A DNA stretch of 64,000 bases, from contig NZ_JABBXA010000005.1 in assembly GCF_014161445.1 (NCBI RefSeq), positions 310,001 to 374,000 of the forward strand, given 5' to 3'. The stretch comes from Microbispora sp. H13382. GTDB lineage: Bacteria > Actinomycetota > Actinomycetes > Streptosporangiales > Streptosporangiaceae. Position 1 is the stretch's first letter. Each line of letters starts with the position of its first letter. This document shows, piece after piece, positions 23,217-31,944 of this stretch. Made by a program: the position numbers and the translations under genes. A model generated the notes under the pieces. That model was not told where the DNA came from and made no database searches. It saw nothing but the letters and a program-made list of their open reading frames with translations.

Positions 23217-24764
23217 ATGGGCTCACTCGGTTTCTGGAGGCTCGCGCAGGCCGACCCCGCGTGGATCGCGGCGGTCGATCCCGACGGCACGGAACACTCC
23301 GCGGGCGAACTGCTCGCCCGGGCCAACAGCATGGTCCACGGCCTTCGTGCGCTGGGCCTGCGGCCGGGCGACGGCATCTGCGGCCTGCTGCCCAACGGCG
23401 CGGACGGCCTCGTGCTCTACCTCGCCGCCCTGCAGGCGGGGTGGTACTACACGCCGGTCAACTGGCACCTCACCGGGCCGGAGATCGGCTACATCGTCGC
23501 CGACAGCGAGGCCGCCGCGTTCCTTGTCCACGAGCGGTACGCCGCCGAGGCTGTCAGGGGCGCCCGGGAGGCCGGTATCGCGGCCGAGCGGTGCTTCTCC
23601 TACGGCGAGATCGAGGGCTTCCGCCCGGTGGCCGAGCTGACCGGCGGCATGCCCGAGACCCTGCCCGGCGACCGTACGGCCGGGGCCACCATGCACTACA
23701 CCTCCGGCACGACCGGCAGGCCGAAGGGTGTGCGGCGCGCGCTCACCGGCCTCGACCCCGACGACGCCGCCGAGCTGATGACGGGCCTGCTGCGGCTGTT
23801 CGGCGTGACGCCGGGGCGGCCGAACGCCCACCTCGTCACCTCGCCCAGCTACCACACGGCCGTCACCCAGTTCGCCGGTACGGCGCTGCACATGGGCCAC
23901 ACGCTGGTCTTCATGGACAAATGGGACGCCGAGGAGACCCTGCGCCTGTGCGAGCGGCACCGGGTGACGAACTCCCACATGGTCCCCACGCACTTCAAGC
24001 GGCTGCTGTCGCTGCCCGAGGAGACGCGGCGGTCCTACGACCTGTCGTCGCTGCGGTGGATGATCCACGCCGCCGCGCCGTGCCCGGTGCCGGTCAAGTG
24101 GCAGATGCTGGAGTGGTGGGGCGACGTGATCTACGAGTACTACGCCGCCACCGAGGGCGGCGGCACGATCGCGACCCCCGAGGACTGGAAGAAACGGCCG
24201 GGCACGGTCGGGAAGGCCTGGCCGGGCAGCGAGCTGCTGATCGTGGACGACGAGCTCGCCCCGGTGCCCGCGGGCACGCCCGGCACCGTCTACATGAAGA
24301 TGGGCATCTCCTTCGAGTACAAGGGCGATCCGGAGAAGACCGCGGCCAACCGGTTGCGTGATTACTTCACCGTCGGGGACATCGGCTACCTGGACGAGGA
24401 CGGCTTCCTGTTCCTCTGCGACCGTAAGGCCGACATGATCATCTCGGGCGGGGCCAACATCTATCCGGCCGAGATCGAAAAGGAGATCATGGTCCACCCG
24501 AAGGTCGCCGACGTGGCCGTCTTCGGCATCCCGGACGACGAGTGGGGCGAGCGCATCATGGCCGTCGTCGAGCCCGCGCCCGGCGCCGTCCCCGGGCAGG
24601 AGCTGGCCGCGGAGATCGTCCTCTCGCTGGAGGGCCGCCTGGCCCGCATGAAGTGGCCGAGCGTGATCGACTTCATCGACGAGATGCCCCGCGAGCCGAA
24701 CGGCAAGCTGCTCAAACGCAAGCTCCGCGCCCCCTACTGGGAAGGCAGGGATCGTGCCATCTGA
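23217..24764 (+). CDS. acyl-CoA synthetase (AMP-forming, FadD17-like)
   Basis: This 515-residue ANL-family ligase would activate a carboxylic acid to its CoA thioester with ATP. The P-loop-like motif is MHYTSGTTGRPKGVRR. YEYYAATEGGGTIATPEDW carries the adenine-binding region, and LDEDGFLFLCDRKADMI is followed by SGGANIYPAEIEKEI (hinge and swivel). The C-terminal catalytic Lys is in EPNGKLLKRKLR. ATG 23217 begins right after GGGAGCTGGCAC; the frame is open upstream but without a family N-terminus. It heads an operon of five genes (synthetase, DUF35, two thiolase-like proteins, second synthetase) with overlaps or gaps under 20 bp. A sterol side-chain or long-chain acid substrate is inferred from these partners. 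Confidence 0.88.
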   Translation: MGSLGFWRLAQADPAWIAAVDPDGTEHSAGELLARANSMVHGLRALGLRPGDGICGLLPNGADGLVLYLAALQAGWYYTPVNWHLTGPEIGYIVADSEAAAFLVHERYAAEAVRGAREAGIAAERCFSYGEIEGFRPVAELTGGMPETLPGDRTAGATMHYTSGTTGRPKGVRRALTGLDPDDAAELMTGLLRLFGVTPGRPNAHLVTSPSYHTAVTQFAGTALHMGHTLVFMDKWDAEETLRLCERHRVTNSHMVPTHFKRLLSLPEETRRSYDLSSLRWMIHAAAPCPVPVKWQMLEWWGDVIYEYYAATEGGGTIATPEDWKKRPGTVGKAWPGSELLIVDDELAPVPAGTPGTVYMKMGISFEYKGDPEKTAANRLRDYFTVGDIGYLDEDGFLFLCDRKADMIISGGANIYPAEIEKEIMVHPKVADVAVFGIPDDEWGERIMAVVEPAPGAVPGQELAAEIVLSLEGRLARMKWPSVIDFIDEMPREPNGKLLKRKLRAPYWEGRDRAI

Positions 24765-25674
24765 GGAATCGCCGGTCGCCACCCACGTTCTGGAGTTTCC
24801 CGGCGGCTACACGCGGACGACCGGTCCGGTCATCGGGCGGTTCCTCACCGAGCTGCGCGACCGGCGGCTGGTCGGGGTCCGTACGGCCGGCGGGCGGGTG
24901 CTGGTGCCGCCGCTGGAGTACGACCCGGACACGGGCGAGCCGGTCACCGGCGAGTACGTGGAGGTCGGACCGGCCGGGACCGTCCAGGCGTGGGCCTGGG
25001 TCGGCTCCCCGCGCCCCGGCCATCCGCTCGACCGGCCGTTCGCCTGGGCGCTGGTCAAACTCGACGGCGCGGACACGGCCTTGGTCCACGCGGTGGACGC
25101 CGGAAGCCCGAAGGAGCTGCGGCCGGGCCTGCGGGTCCGCCCGCGCTGGCGGGCCGCGACGACGGGCCACATCACGGACATCGAGTGCTTCCTGCCCGAG
25201 GTCACCTCGCTCGTCGCGCCGGTGCGGGCCGAGTATCGCGTCATGCCGGGCCGTGCGCTCACCCGCTTCCTCGAAGGCGTGCGCGACGGCAGGTTCCTGG
25301 GCGGCCGGTGCGCCGAATGCGCCGCCGTCTACGTGCCCTACCGGGTGTCCTGCCCCGCGTGCGGCTCCGTCGTGGAGGAGGAGGTGGAGGTCGCCGACAC
25401 CGGCACCGTCACCACCTACGCGATCAACAACCTGCCCGACCCACGGGCCCCCGAGGTGCCGTTCGTCTCGGCGTACGTGCTGCTGGACGGCGCGGACACG
25501 CCGATGATCGCGCTTATCGGCGGCATCCCGGCGCACGAGGTGCGGCAGGGCATGCGGGTGCGCGCCGTGTGGGTGCCGCCCGAGGAGCGGACGCCGTCGA
25601 TGACCAACGTAAAGTGGTTCGAGCCGACCGGCGAGCCGGACGCCGACCTCGACGACTCCATCGGGGGGTCGTGA
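24754..25674 (+). CDS. double OB-fold DUF35 protein (Rv3521-like)
   Basis: This is a 306-residue protein made of two tandem DUF35/OB-fold modules. The C-terminal module (about residues 165-290) has an intact Zn-ribbon with CAEC and CPAC, followed by the OB segment. The N-terminal module (about 20-150) keeps the OB fold but has lost its zinc cysteines. DUF35 proteins form complexes with SCP-x/Ltp thiolase-like enzymes and are required for their retro-aldolase or thiolase activity. Two Ltp-like genes follow directly. Size and order match Rv3521-ltp4-ltp3 as recalled. GTG 24754 overlaps the synthetase stop by 11 bp. It probably acts as the accessory subunit of one or both Ltp proteins. Confidence 0.85.
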   Translation: MPSEESPVATHVLEFPGGYTRTTGPVIGRFLTELRDRRLVGVRTAGGRVLVPPLEYDPDTGEPVTGEYVEVGPAGTVQAWAWVGSPRPGHPLDRPFAWALVKLDGADTALVHAVDAGSPKELRPGLRVRPRWRAATTGHITDIECFLPEVTSLVAPVRAEYRVMPGRALTRFLEGVRDGRFLGGRCAECAAVYVPYRVSCPACGSVVEEEVEVADTGTVTTYAINNLPDPRAPEVPFVSAYVLLDGADTPMIALIGGIPAHEVRQGMRVRAVWVPPEERTPSMTNVKWFEPTGEPDADLDDSIGGS

Positions 25675-26714
25675 TGAGGGACGTCGCGGTCGTCGCCTTC
25701 GCCCAGACCGTCCACACCGGCCACGACACCGGGCTGGCCGAGCCGGAGCTGCTGCTGCCGGTCATCGACGAGGTCAAGCGGGCGACCGGGCTCAAGAGGT
25801 TCGGCTTCACCTGCTCCGGCTCGTGCGACTACCTGGCCGGGGCGCCGTTCTCGTTCGTCTCGGCGCTCGACGCGGTCGGCGCCTGGCCGCCGATCAGCGA
25901 GAGTCACGTCGAGATGGACGGCGCGTTCGCGCTCTACGAGGCGTGGGTGCGGCTCCAGCACGGCGACATCGACACCGCCCTCGTCTACGGCTTCGGCAAG
26001 TCGTCGATGTCGGACATCCGGGAGATCATGACGCTCCAGCTCGATCCGTACTATCTGGCGCCGCTCGGGCTCGACCAGGTGTCGTACGCCGCCCTGCAGG
26101 CCTGCGCGGTGAACGCGGACAGAGCGGCGCTGGACGAGATCGTACGGCGCAGCCGGGCCGACGGCCGGGCCAACCCCTACGCCCTCGACCTGCCCGACCC
26201 TTCGGGAGAGGAGTTCGAGGTCGAGCCGCTGCGGCCGTACGACGTCGCGCCGGTCACGGACGGAGCGGCGGCCGTGGTGCTGGCCGCCGGGGACCGCGCC
26301 CGCGAGCTGGCCGGGCGGCCCGCCTGGATCACCGGCATCGCGCACCGCGCGGAGCCCCACTACCTGGGCATGCGCGACCTGTCCCGATCGGTGTCCACGG
26401 CCGAGGCGGGCCGGGCGGCCGGCGTGGGCAAGGGCCCGGTCGACGTGGCCGAGCTGCACACCCAGTTCAGCCACGAGGAGCCCATCCTGCGCGCGGCGCT
26501 CGGCCTGTCCGGCGACGTGACGGTCAACCCGTCCGGCGGGCCGCTCGCGGCCAACCCGGTCATGGCCACCGGCCTGATCCGCCTCGGTGAGGCGGCCCTG
26601 CGGATCCTCGACGGCTCGGCCGCCCGCGCGGTCGCGCACGCCACCTCGGGCCCGTGCCTGCAGCAGAACCTCGTCGCCGTGCTCGAAGGCGCCGTCCTCG
26701 ACCAGTCTCTGTAG
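25674..26714 (+). CDS. SCP-x/thiolase-like protein (Ltp4-like)
   Basis: This is a 346-residue non-decarboxylating thiolase-superfamily protein. Its ATG (25674) shares one base with the DUF35 stop; a GTG at 25671 is also possible. The N-terminus DVAVVAFAQTVHTGHDTG and the nucleophile-loop region (FTCSGSCDYLAGAPFSFVS) depart from canonical thiolases. The C-terminal ELHTQFSHEEPILRAALG replaces the usual catalytic His segment, and VNPSGGPLAANPVMATGLIRLGE is the family glycine-rich region. This is the SCP-x/Ltp branch, several members of which act as steroid side-chain retro-aldolases with a DUF35 partner. With the next gene it recalls ltp4-ltp3, which are needed for C24-branched sterol side chains in Rhodococcus. 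Specificity is inferred. Confidence 0.83.
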   Translation: MRDVAVVAFAQTVHTGHDTGLAEPELLLPVIDEVKRATGLKRFGFTCSGSCDYLAGAPFSFVSALDAVGAWPPISESHVEMDGAFALYEAWVRLQHGDIDTALVYGFGKSSMSDIREIMTLQLDPYYLAPLGLDQVSYAALQACAVNADRAALDEIVRRSRADGRANPYALDLPDPSGEEFEVEPLRPYDVAPVTDGAAAVVLAAGDRARELAGRPAWITGIAHRAEPHYLGMRDLSRSVSTAEAGRAAGVGKGPVDVAELHTQFSHEEPILRAALGLSGDVTVNPSGGPLAANPVMATGLIRLGEAALRILDGSAARAVAHATSGPCLQQNLVAVLEGAVLDQSL

Positions 26715-26722
26715 GAGTCGCC

Positions 26723-27871
26723 GTGGGAAACCGCTGTGCCGTCGTCGGCGTGGGCCAGACCCGCTACCAGACCAGACGGCAGGACGTGTCGCTGGCCGGG
26801 CTGGTCCGCGAGGCCGCCCTGCGGGCGCTGGAGGACGCGGGCCTGACGTTCGCCGACATCGACGCGGTCGTCATCGGCAAGGCGCCGGACCTGTTCGAGG
26901 GCGTGATGATGCCGGAGGCGTACCTCGCCGACGCGCTCGGCGGGGCCGGCAAGCCGGTGATGCGCGTGCACACGGCGGGCTCGGTCGGCGGCTCGACCGC
27001 GCTGGTCGGCGCGTCGCTCGTCCAGGGCGGCGTGCACGGGCGGGTGCTGGTCGTCGCCTTCGAGAAACAGTCGGAGTCGAACGCCACCTGGGCCCTGTCC
27101 ACGCACCTGCCCTTCAACGCCTCCCTGGTCGTGGGCGCGGGCGGCTACTTCGCGCCGCACATCAGGGAGTACATGCGCAGGTCGGGCGCGCCGGACCACA
27201 TCGGCACGCTGGTCGCGGTCAAGGACCGGCTGAACGCGCTGAAGAACCCCTACGCCCACCTGCGCATCCCCGGGATCAGCCGGGAGATGGTCGAGTCGAC
27301 CCCGATGCTGTGGGAGCCGATCCGCTACCTGGAGACCTGCCCGTCGTCCGACGGCGCCTGCGCGATCGTGCTCGCCGCCGAGGACAAGGTGACCGGCACG
27401 CCCGCCTGGATCCACGGCACGGCGATGCGCTCGGAGCCGATCATGCTGGCCGGCCGCGACGTCGTGAGCCCGCGCGCGGGCCGCGACTGCGCCGCCGACG
27501 TCTACCGCCAGGCCGGCGTCACCGACCCGCGCCGGGAGATCGACGTCGCCGAGGTGTACGTGCCGTTCTCCTGGTACGAGCCGATGTGGCTGGAGAACCT
27601 GGGCTTCGCCGCCGAGGGGGAGGGCTGGAAGCTCACCGAGGCCGGATGCACGGCGCTCGACGGCGACACCCCGTGGAACGCCTCCGGCGGCGTGCTGTCG
27701 TCCAACCCGATCGGCGCCTCCGGGCTCATCCGGTTCGCCGAGGCGGCGCTCCAGGTGCGGGGCACGGCGGGGGAGCACCAGGTCGAGGGGGTGCGGCTCG
27801 CGCTCGGACACGCGTACGGCGGAGGCGCGCAGTTCTTCGCCATGTGGATCGTCGGCAGCAGTAAACCCTGA
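26723..27871 (+). CDS. SCP-x/thiolase-like protein (Ltp3-like)
   Basis: This is a 382-residue thiolase-superfamily member with GTG 26723, TAGGAG 5 nt upstream, and 8 bp after the previous stop. It shows the N-terminal CAVVGVGQTRYQTRRQDVSL, a middle HTAGSVGGSTALVGASLV loop in place of a canonical nucleophile cysteine, and EVYVPFSWYEPMWLENLGF. The C-terminal NASGGVLSSNPIGASGLIRF and ALGHAYGGGAQFF close the family fold. The tyrosine-rich EVYVPFSWYEP segment is typical of Ltp-type proteins. The pairing of two Ltp proteins with a double DUF35 protein suggests a heteromeric retro-aldolase or thiolase. The reaction is not proven by sequence. Confidence 0.84.
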   Translation: MGNRCAVVGVGQTRYQTRRQDVSLAGLVREAALRALEDAGLTFADIDAVVIGKAPDLFEGVMMPEAYLADALGGAGKPVMRVHTAGSVGGSTALVGASLVQGGVHGRVLVVAFEKQSESNATWALSTHLPFNASLVVGAGGYFAPHIREYMRRSGAPDHIGTLVAVKDRLNALKNPYAHLRIPGISREMVESTPMLWEPIRYLETCPSSDGACAIVLAAEDKVTGTPAWIHGTAMRSEPIMLAGRDVVSPRAGRDCAADVYRQAGVTDPRREIDVAEVYVPFSWYEPMWLENLGFAAEGEGWKLTEAGCTALDGDTPWNASGGVLSSNPIGASGLIRFAEAALQVRGTAGEHQVEGVRLALGHAYGGGAQFFAMWIVGSSKP

Positions 27872-27889
27872 GCGCGGGAGGTCCGCCGG

Positions 27890-29485
27890 ATGGAGTTCAA
27901 CCACGCCGATCTTTTCGAGGGGCTCGCCGACGCCATCGGGGACCGCGTCGCGGTGGTCTGCGGCGACGACCGCCCGACGTACGCCGAGCTCGACGCCCAC
28001 GCCAACCGGCTGGCCCACCACCTGGCCGCGCACGGCGTCGGCCACGGCACGCACGTGGGCATGCAGCTCTACAACGGGGTGGAGTACGTCGCGGCCCTGC
28101 TGGCGACGCTGAAGCTGCGGGCCGTCCCGGTCAACGTCAACTACCGGTACGTCGAGTCGGAGCTGCTCTACCTCTACCGGGACTCCGGCATCGCGGCCCT
28201 GCTGTTCGACGTGGAGTTCGACGACCGCGTCGCGGCCACCGCGCCCGAGGTCCCCGGGCTGCGCCACCTCGTCGCCGTCGGCGGCCCCACGGCCGTGCCG
28301 GGCGCGGTGCCGTACGAGGAGGGGGTGGCGGGGCAGTCCGAGAGCAGGGACTTCCCGCCCCGCTCCGGCGACGACGTGTACGTCATCTACACCGGCGGCA
28401 CGACGGGCATGCCCAAGGGCGTGATATGGCGGTCGGAGGACCTCTTCTACGCCTTCGGCGGCGGCAACCCGTACGGCGACCCGCTGAAGACGCCGGAGGC
28501 GGTGATCGAGCAGGCGCGCGGCGCGGCGTCCCCGGTGGTCATGATGACGGCGGCGCCGCTGATGCACGGTGCCGCGCAGGTGGGCACCTTCATCGCCTGG
28601 TGGATGGGCGGCACGATGGTGTACGTCCGCAGGTTCGACGCGGCCGCCGTGCTGCGCGCGATCGAGCGGGAGAAGGTCGTCAGCCTGAACATCACCGGCG
28701 ACGCGATGGCCCGTCCGCTCGCCGAGGAGATGGCCGCCGGGTCCTACGACCTGTCGTCGCTGTTCGCGCTCAGCTCGACCGGGGCGATCCTCAGCGGCGC
28801 CGTGCGCGCGCGGCTGGAGGAGCTGCTGCCGGGCCGGATGATCCTCGACAACTTCGGCTCGACCGAGTCCGGATACACGGCGTCGGGCGTCGACGGGTCG
28901 TCGCCGGAGTCGGGCCTGCGCTACCGGCCCAACGCGGGCGCCGCCGTGGCCGTGCTGGACGAGACGCTGACCCCGGTCGAGCCGGGCTCCGGGCGGATCG
29001 GCACGGTGGCCAGGAGCGGCTGGATCGCGTCCGGCTACCACAACGATCCGGGCAAGACCGCCCGCACCTTCGTCACCGACGCCCACGGCGTGCGGTGGCT
29101 TCTCACCGGAGACCTCGCGACGGTCGAGGAGGACGGCACGATCCGGTTCTGCGGACGCGGGTCCCAGTGCATCAACACCGGCGGGGAGAAGGTCTTCCCC
29201 GAGGAGGTCGAGGCGGTGCTCAAGGGCCATCCCGCCGTGTTCGACGCCGTGGTCACCGGCATCGCCGACGAACGCTGGGGCTCGCGGGTCGCGGCCGTCG
29301 TCCAGCCGTACGGCGGGACCGCGCCGACGGCGGAGCAGCTCGACGCGCACTGCCGTACCCGGCTGTCGGGCTACAAGGTGCCGCGGACCTACGCGTTCGT
29401 GGAGGAGATCGTCCGCTCCCCGGCGGGCAAGGCCGACTACCGGTGGGCCGGTCAGGTGGCCGCCTCGGCGCGTCCGCCGGAGTAG
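27890..29485 (+). CDS. steroid/fatty acyl-CoA synthetase (FadD19-like)
   Basis: This is a 531-residue AMP-forming acyl-CoA synthetase, ATG 27890, preceded by GGGAGG. The N-terminal binding region (RPTYAELDAHANRLAHHLAA), the P-loop motif YVIYTGGTTGMPKGVIWR, DNFGSTESGYTASG, FCGRGSQCINTGGEKVFPEE and the C-terminal Lys in SPAGKADYR are all present. The MCQL/MPKGVIWR and NTGGEKVFPEEVE style resembles FadD19, which activates sterol side chains with C24 branches. It is the last gene of the operon, and its final 34 bp overlap the convergent TIM-barrel gene. Assignment to sterols is by operon partners. Confidence 0.86.
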   Translation: MEFNHADLFEGLADAIGDRVAVVCGDDRPTYAELDAHANRLAHHLAAHGVGHGTHVGMQLYNGVEYVAALLATLKLRAVPVNVNYRYVESELLYLYRDSGIAALLFDVEFDDRVAATAPEVPGLRHLVAVGGPTAVPGAVPYEEGVAGQSESRDFPPRSGDDVYVIYTGGTTGMPKGVIWRSEDLFYAFGGGNPYGDPLKTPEAVIEQARGAASPVVMMTAAPLMHGAAQVGTFIAWWMGGTMVYVRRFDAAAVLRAIEREKVVSLNITGDAMARPLAEEMAAGSYDLSSLFALSSTGAILSGAVRARLEELLPGRMILDNFGSTESGYTASGVDGSSPESGLRYRPNAGAAVAVLDETLTPVEPGSGRIGTVARSGWIASGYHNDPGKTARTFVTDAHGVRWLLTGDLATVEEDGTIRFCGRGSQCINTGGEKVFPEEVEAVLKGHPAVFDAVVTGIADERWGSRVAAVVQPYGGTAPTAEQLDAHCRTRLSGYKVPRTYAFVEEIVRSPAGKADYRWAGQVAASARPPE

Positions 29486-30459
29486 GCGGCGGCGAGGGCG
29501 TGGAAGACCTCCTTCGGCTCCCTGCCGCCGTCCTTCAGCAGCCGGACCACCCCGTAGGAGGCCATGTCGAGGTCCCTGCGCGGGTGGGGGTCGTACGGCA
29601 GGCCGTACCCGGCGAAGGTGAACCAGAAGGCGCTGTCCACGCCCTCCTCTTCGAACACGCCGAGCAGTTCGTGCAGGTAGCGGACCTGCTCGCCCTCGTC
29701 GCGGGTGAAGTTCCCGGTCAGCCGGGGCCGCCTTCGCGACCGATCCACGATGGCCCACGCCATGCCGCCGCGTGCGCCCGCCCCTGTGTAGGCGCACGTG
29801 CCGAACTCGGTGACCGCGACCGGCTTGCCGTGTCCGAAGAGGGAGCGCAGCCCCTCGCGGTAGGTCGCCGCGTTGCGCTCGTCGCGGTAGGCGTCCACCG
29901 CGACGATGTCGAACGGACTCCAGTCGACCCCCTCCCAGTCCCCCGAGGCGTACGTCACCCGCCCGCCGAAGACCTCGCGCGCCGCCCGGGCGGTCTCCGT
30001 CAGGAAGGGGTTCAGCAGAGCGGGGATCCCGGCGAACCGGGCGTACACCTCGGGGTCGCCCTTCATGAGCCCGGAGATGCGGTCGAAGACGGTGTCGCCG
30101 GGGAGGAAGCCGGCGGCGAACATGCTCAGCTCGCATCCGGTGACGAGCACCACCTCCGCGCCGTCGCGCCGCAGCTCCTCGGCCCGCCCGGCGCATTCGG
30201 CGAAGAACGGCGCGAGCTCCCGCGTGGTCATCTCGCAAGGGAAGGGCGCGAACCACACCTCCAGCCCGGCGTCGGCGGCGTGCCGCGCGGCGACGTCGAG
30301 CCGCTCCGGGTGGCCGCCGGTGACGCGGACGGCCGTGCAGTGCAGCTCCTCGGCGATGACCCGCATCTCCGCGCGGACCGTCTCGGAGTCGAAGGTCTCC
30401 CGGCTGATGTGCCCGCCGGGCAGGAAACCGGTGTCGTAGTTGATGCCCCTGCCCCTCAT
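29452..30459 (-). CDS. TIM-barrel (glycoside-hydrolase-like) protein of unknown function
   Basis: This 335-residue cytoplasmic protein starts at ATG 30459, overlapping the upstream gene stop by 4 bp. The N-terminus MRGRGINYDTGFLPGG, a barrel strand with TAVRVTGGHPERLDVAAR, VVLVTGCELSMFAAGFLPGD, FDIVAVDAYRDERNAATY and KPVAVTEFGTCAYTGA suggest a glycoside-hydrolase clan A barrel. The acidic residues in the CELS and TEFG loops sit where general acid and nucleophile would be. Homologues have, as I recall, been labelled abortive infection proteins without clear evidence. Coupling with a VC0807-type membrane protein gives no substrate. Activity is unproven. Confidence 0.7.
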   Translation of the reverse strand: MRGRGINYDTGFLPGGHISRETFDSETVRAEMRVIAEELHCTAVRVTGGHPERLDVAARHAADAGLEVWFAPFPCEMTTRELAPFFAECAGRAEELRRDGAEVVLVTGCELSMFAAGFLPGDTVFDRISGLMKGDPEVYARFAGIPALLNPFLTETARAAREVFGGRVTYASGDWEGVDWSPFDIVAVDAYRDERNAATYREGLRSLFGHGKPVAVTEFGTCAYTGAGARGGMAWAIVDRSRRRPRLTGNFTRDEGEQVRYLHELLGVFEEEGVDSAFWFTFAGYGLPYDPHPRRDLDMASYGVVRLLKDGGREPKEVFHALAAAYSGGRAEAAT

Positions 30460-31142
30460 CGCGCGCCCCCCGCCTCCATCTTGACCATCATCATGATCGG
30501 CCCGGAGGCGAACGCGCCCGCGAGCACGAGCCCCAACGCGATGGCGACGATCAACATCACGTTGGACAGCCAGACCATGGTGGACACCGGCAGCGTGAAC
30601 GCGCCGATCAGCCGGGCCACGCAGTCGGCGAGCATCACCCCGCCCCAGATGCCGCTGAAGAGGCGCTCGGCGCGGCGGAACCGGGCGGAGCCCGCCGCGA
30701 GCCGTTCCCAGGCGGCCTCCTTCGCCGCGTTCCCACGGGTGATGAACGCGCGCATGCCCGGGGTCATCACCGGGCGCGCGGTGAACGCCGAGAGCATCAT
30801 GACCAGGCTGATCACGGCGCTGAGGGCCGAGTCCTTGGCGATCATCATGCGGGCGTCGCCGGTGCCGAAGCTCAGCGCGATGCCGGCCAGGTTGACCGCC
30901 AGCGTCAGTCCGGCGAGTCCGTTCAGGGTCCGGTCGCGGACGATCCCGGAGATCACCCGGACGGCCGGGATCACGCCGCTCACGGCCAGCGCGGCGACCT
31001 CGCTCACGCCGAACGCGCCGTGCAGGACGTAGTAGCAGACGAGCGGCGCGGCGACGTCCAGCGCCAGCGGCGTGAGCAACCGGCCGAGGTTGTTGCGCTG
31101 AGGTTGCCCGGCTCGCGGCGGCGCGGTCAGGGTCTGCGTCAT
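30456..31142 (-). CDS. VC0807-family integral membrane protein
   Basis: This is a polytopic protein of about 228 residues. ATG 31142 is chosen because GGAGGA lies 4-5 nt upstream on the minus strand; the ORF extends to 31169. After a polar N-terminus come about five hydrophobic segments: LALDVAAPLVCYYVLHG, VAALAVSGVIPAVRVISGIV, SALSAVISLVMMLSAF and two near the C-terminus. The layout and the VISGIVRDRTLNG loop match the VC0807/DUF3159-like group. Function is unknown. It is translationally coupled to the downstream TIM-barrel gene. Confidence 0.7.
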   Translation of the reverse strand: MTQTLTAPPRAGQPQRNNLGRLLTPLALDVAAPLVCYYVLHGAFGVSEVAALAVSGVIPAVRVISGIVRDRTLNGLAGLTLAVNLAGIALSFGTGDARMMIAKDSALSAVISLVMMLSAFTARPVMTPGMRAFITRGNAAKEAAWERLAAGSARFRRAERLFSGIWGGVMLADCVARLIGAFTLPVSTMVWLSNVMLIVAIALGLVLAGAFASGPIMMMVKMEAGGAR

Positions 31143-31249
31143 CGGCTCCTCCAGGTCGTCTCTCCGCACGCATCAAGCGTCTCGAAAGCCGGAGGAGCCG
31201 GGCAGATTCAGCGATCCCGATTACGGCAGTACAAATGTCCCGGTAGCCG

Positions 31250-31888
31250 TCAGAGCTTCCTGGCGCCCTCGGTGGCCAGAGCCGCCACCGCGCCGAGACC
31301 GAGGTAGACGACGCCGCTGCCCCGGTCGAGCCGCCGCCGGGCACGGGCCGAGGAGCGCAGTCGGCCGGCGAGGACCGAGGCCAGTAGCGCGTACGTGCCG
31401 TCGCTGGCCATGCCGAGCGCGACCCACACGGCCCCGAGCACGAGCACCTGCGGCGCCACGGCGCCGAGCGCCGGATCGACGAACTGCGGCAGGAACGCCA
31501 GGAAGAACATGGCGGTCTTGGGGTTCAGCACGTTGACCACGAACCCCTCGCCGAACAGCCGGGCGTTCGAGGCCACCTTGACCACGGCGTCCTCCGCCTC
31601 CGGCCGCCGCATGAGCTTGCGAATCCCCAGGTAGACGAGGTAGGCCGCGCCGAGGTACTTCACGACGGCGAAGGCCGTGGCCGAGGCGGCGAGCAGCGCG
31701 GTGATCCCGAGCGCCGCGGCGGCGATGTGCACCAGCGAGCCGGCGTGGACGCCGAGCACCGACACCAGCCCCGCCGAACGGCCCTGGGCCACGCTGCGGG
31801 TGACGATGTAGAGCACGGCGGGTCCCGGGACCACGAGCAGCGCCAGCGTGGCGGCGGCGAACAGGGCGAGTGTGGGCAGAGTCGGCAT
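31250..31888 (-). CDS. LysE/RhtB-family amino-acid exporter
   Basis: This 212-residue, six-helix membrane protein has family motifs LLVVPGPAVLYIVTRSVAQG (helix 1 and the conserved GP loop), GVHAGSLVHIAAAALG, YLGAAYLVYLGIRKL, and NVLNPKTAMFFLAFLPQFV. RhtB/LysE proteins export amino acids such as lysine, threonine or homoserine lactones by proton exchange. The gene stands alone, with a methionine aminopeptidase downstream on the same strand after 56 bp between it and that gene's stop. The substrate cannot be predicted. Confidence 0.9.
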   Translation of the reverse strand: MPTLPTLALFAAATLALLVVPGPAVLYIVTRSVAQGRSAGLVSVLGVHAGSLVHIAAAALGITALLAASATAFAVVKYLGAAYLVYLGIRKLMRRPEAEDAVVKVASNARLFGEGFVVNVLNPKTAMFFLAFLPQFVDPALGAVAPQVLVLGAVWVALGMASDGTYALLASVLAGRLRSSARARRRLDRGSGVVYLGLGAVAALATEGARKL

Positions 31889-31944
31889 GGCTCGGATGGT
31901 ACGGACAACGGGCCTGTTCAGGCACTCCTATTTAGCGCTCCTGA

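Noticed and set aside
26360-30256. Minus-strand open frame of 1298 codons across the sterol operon
   Set aside because: It crosses several well-supported plus-strand genes and its translation has no recognisable domain.
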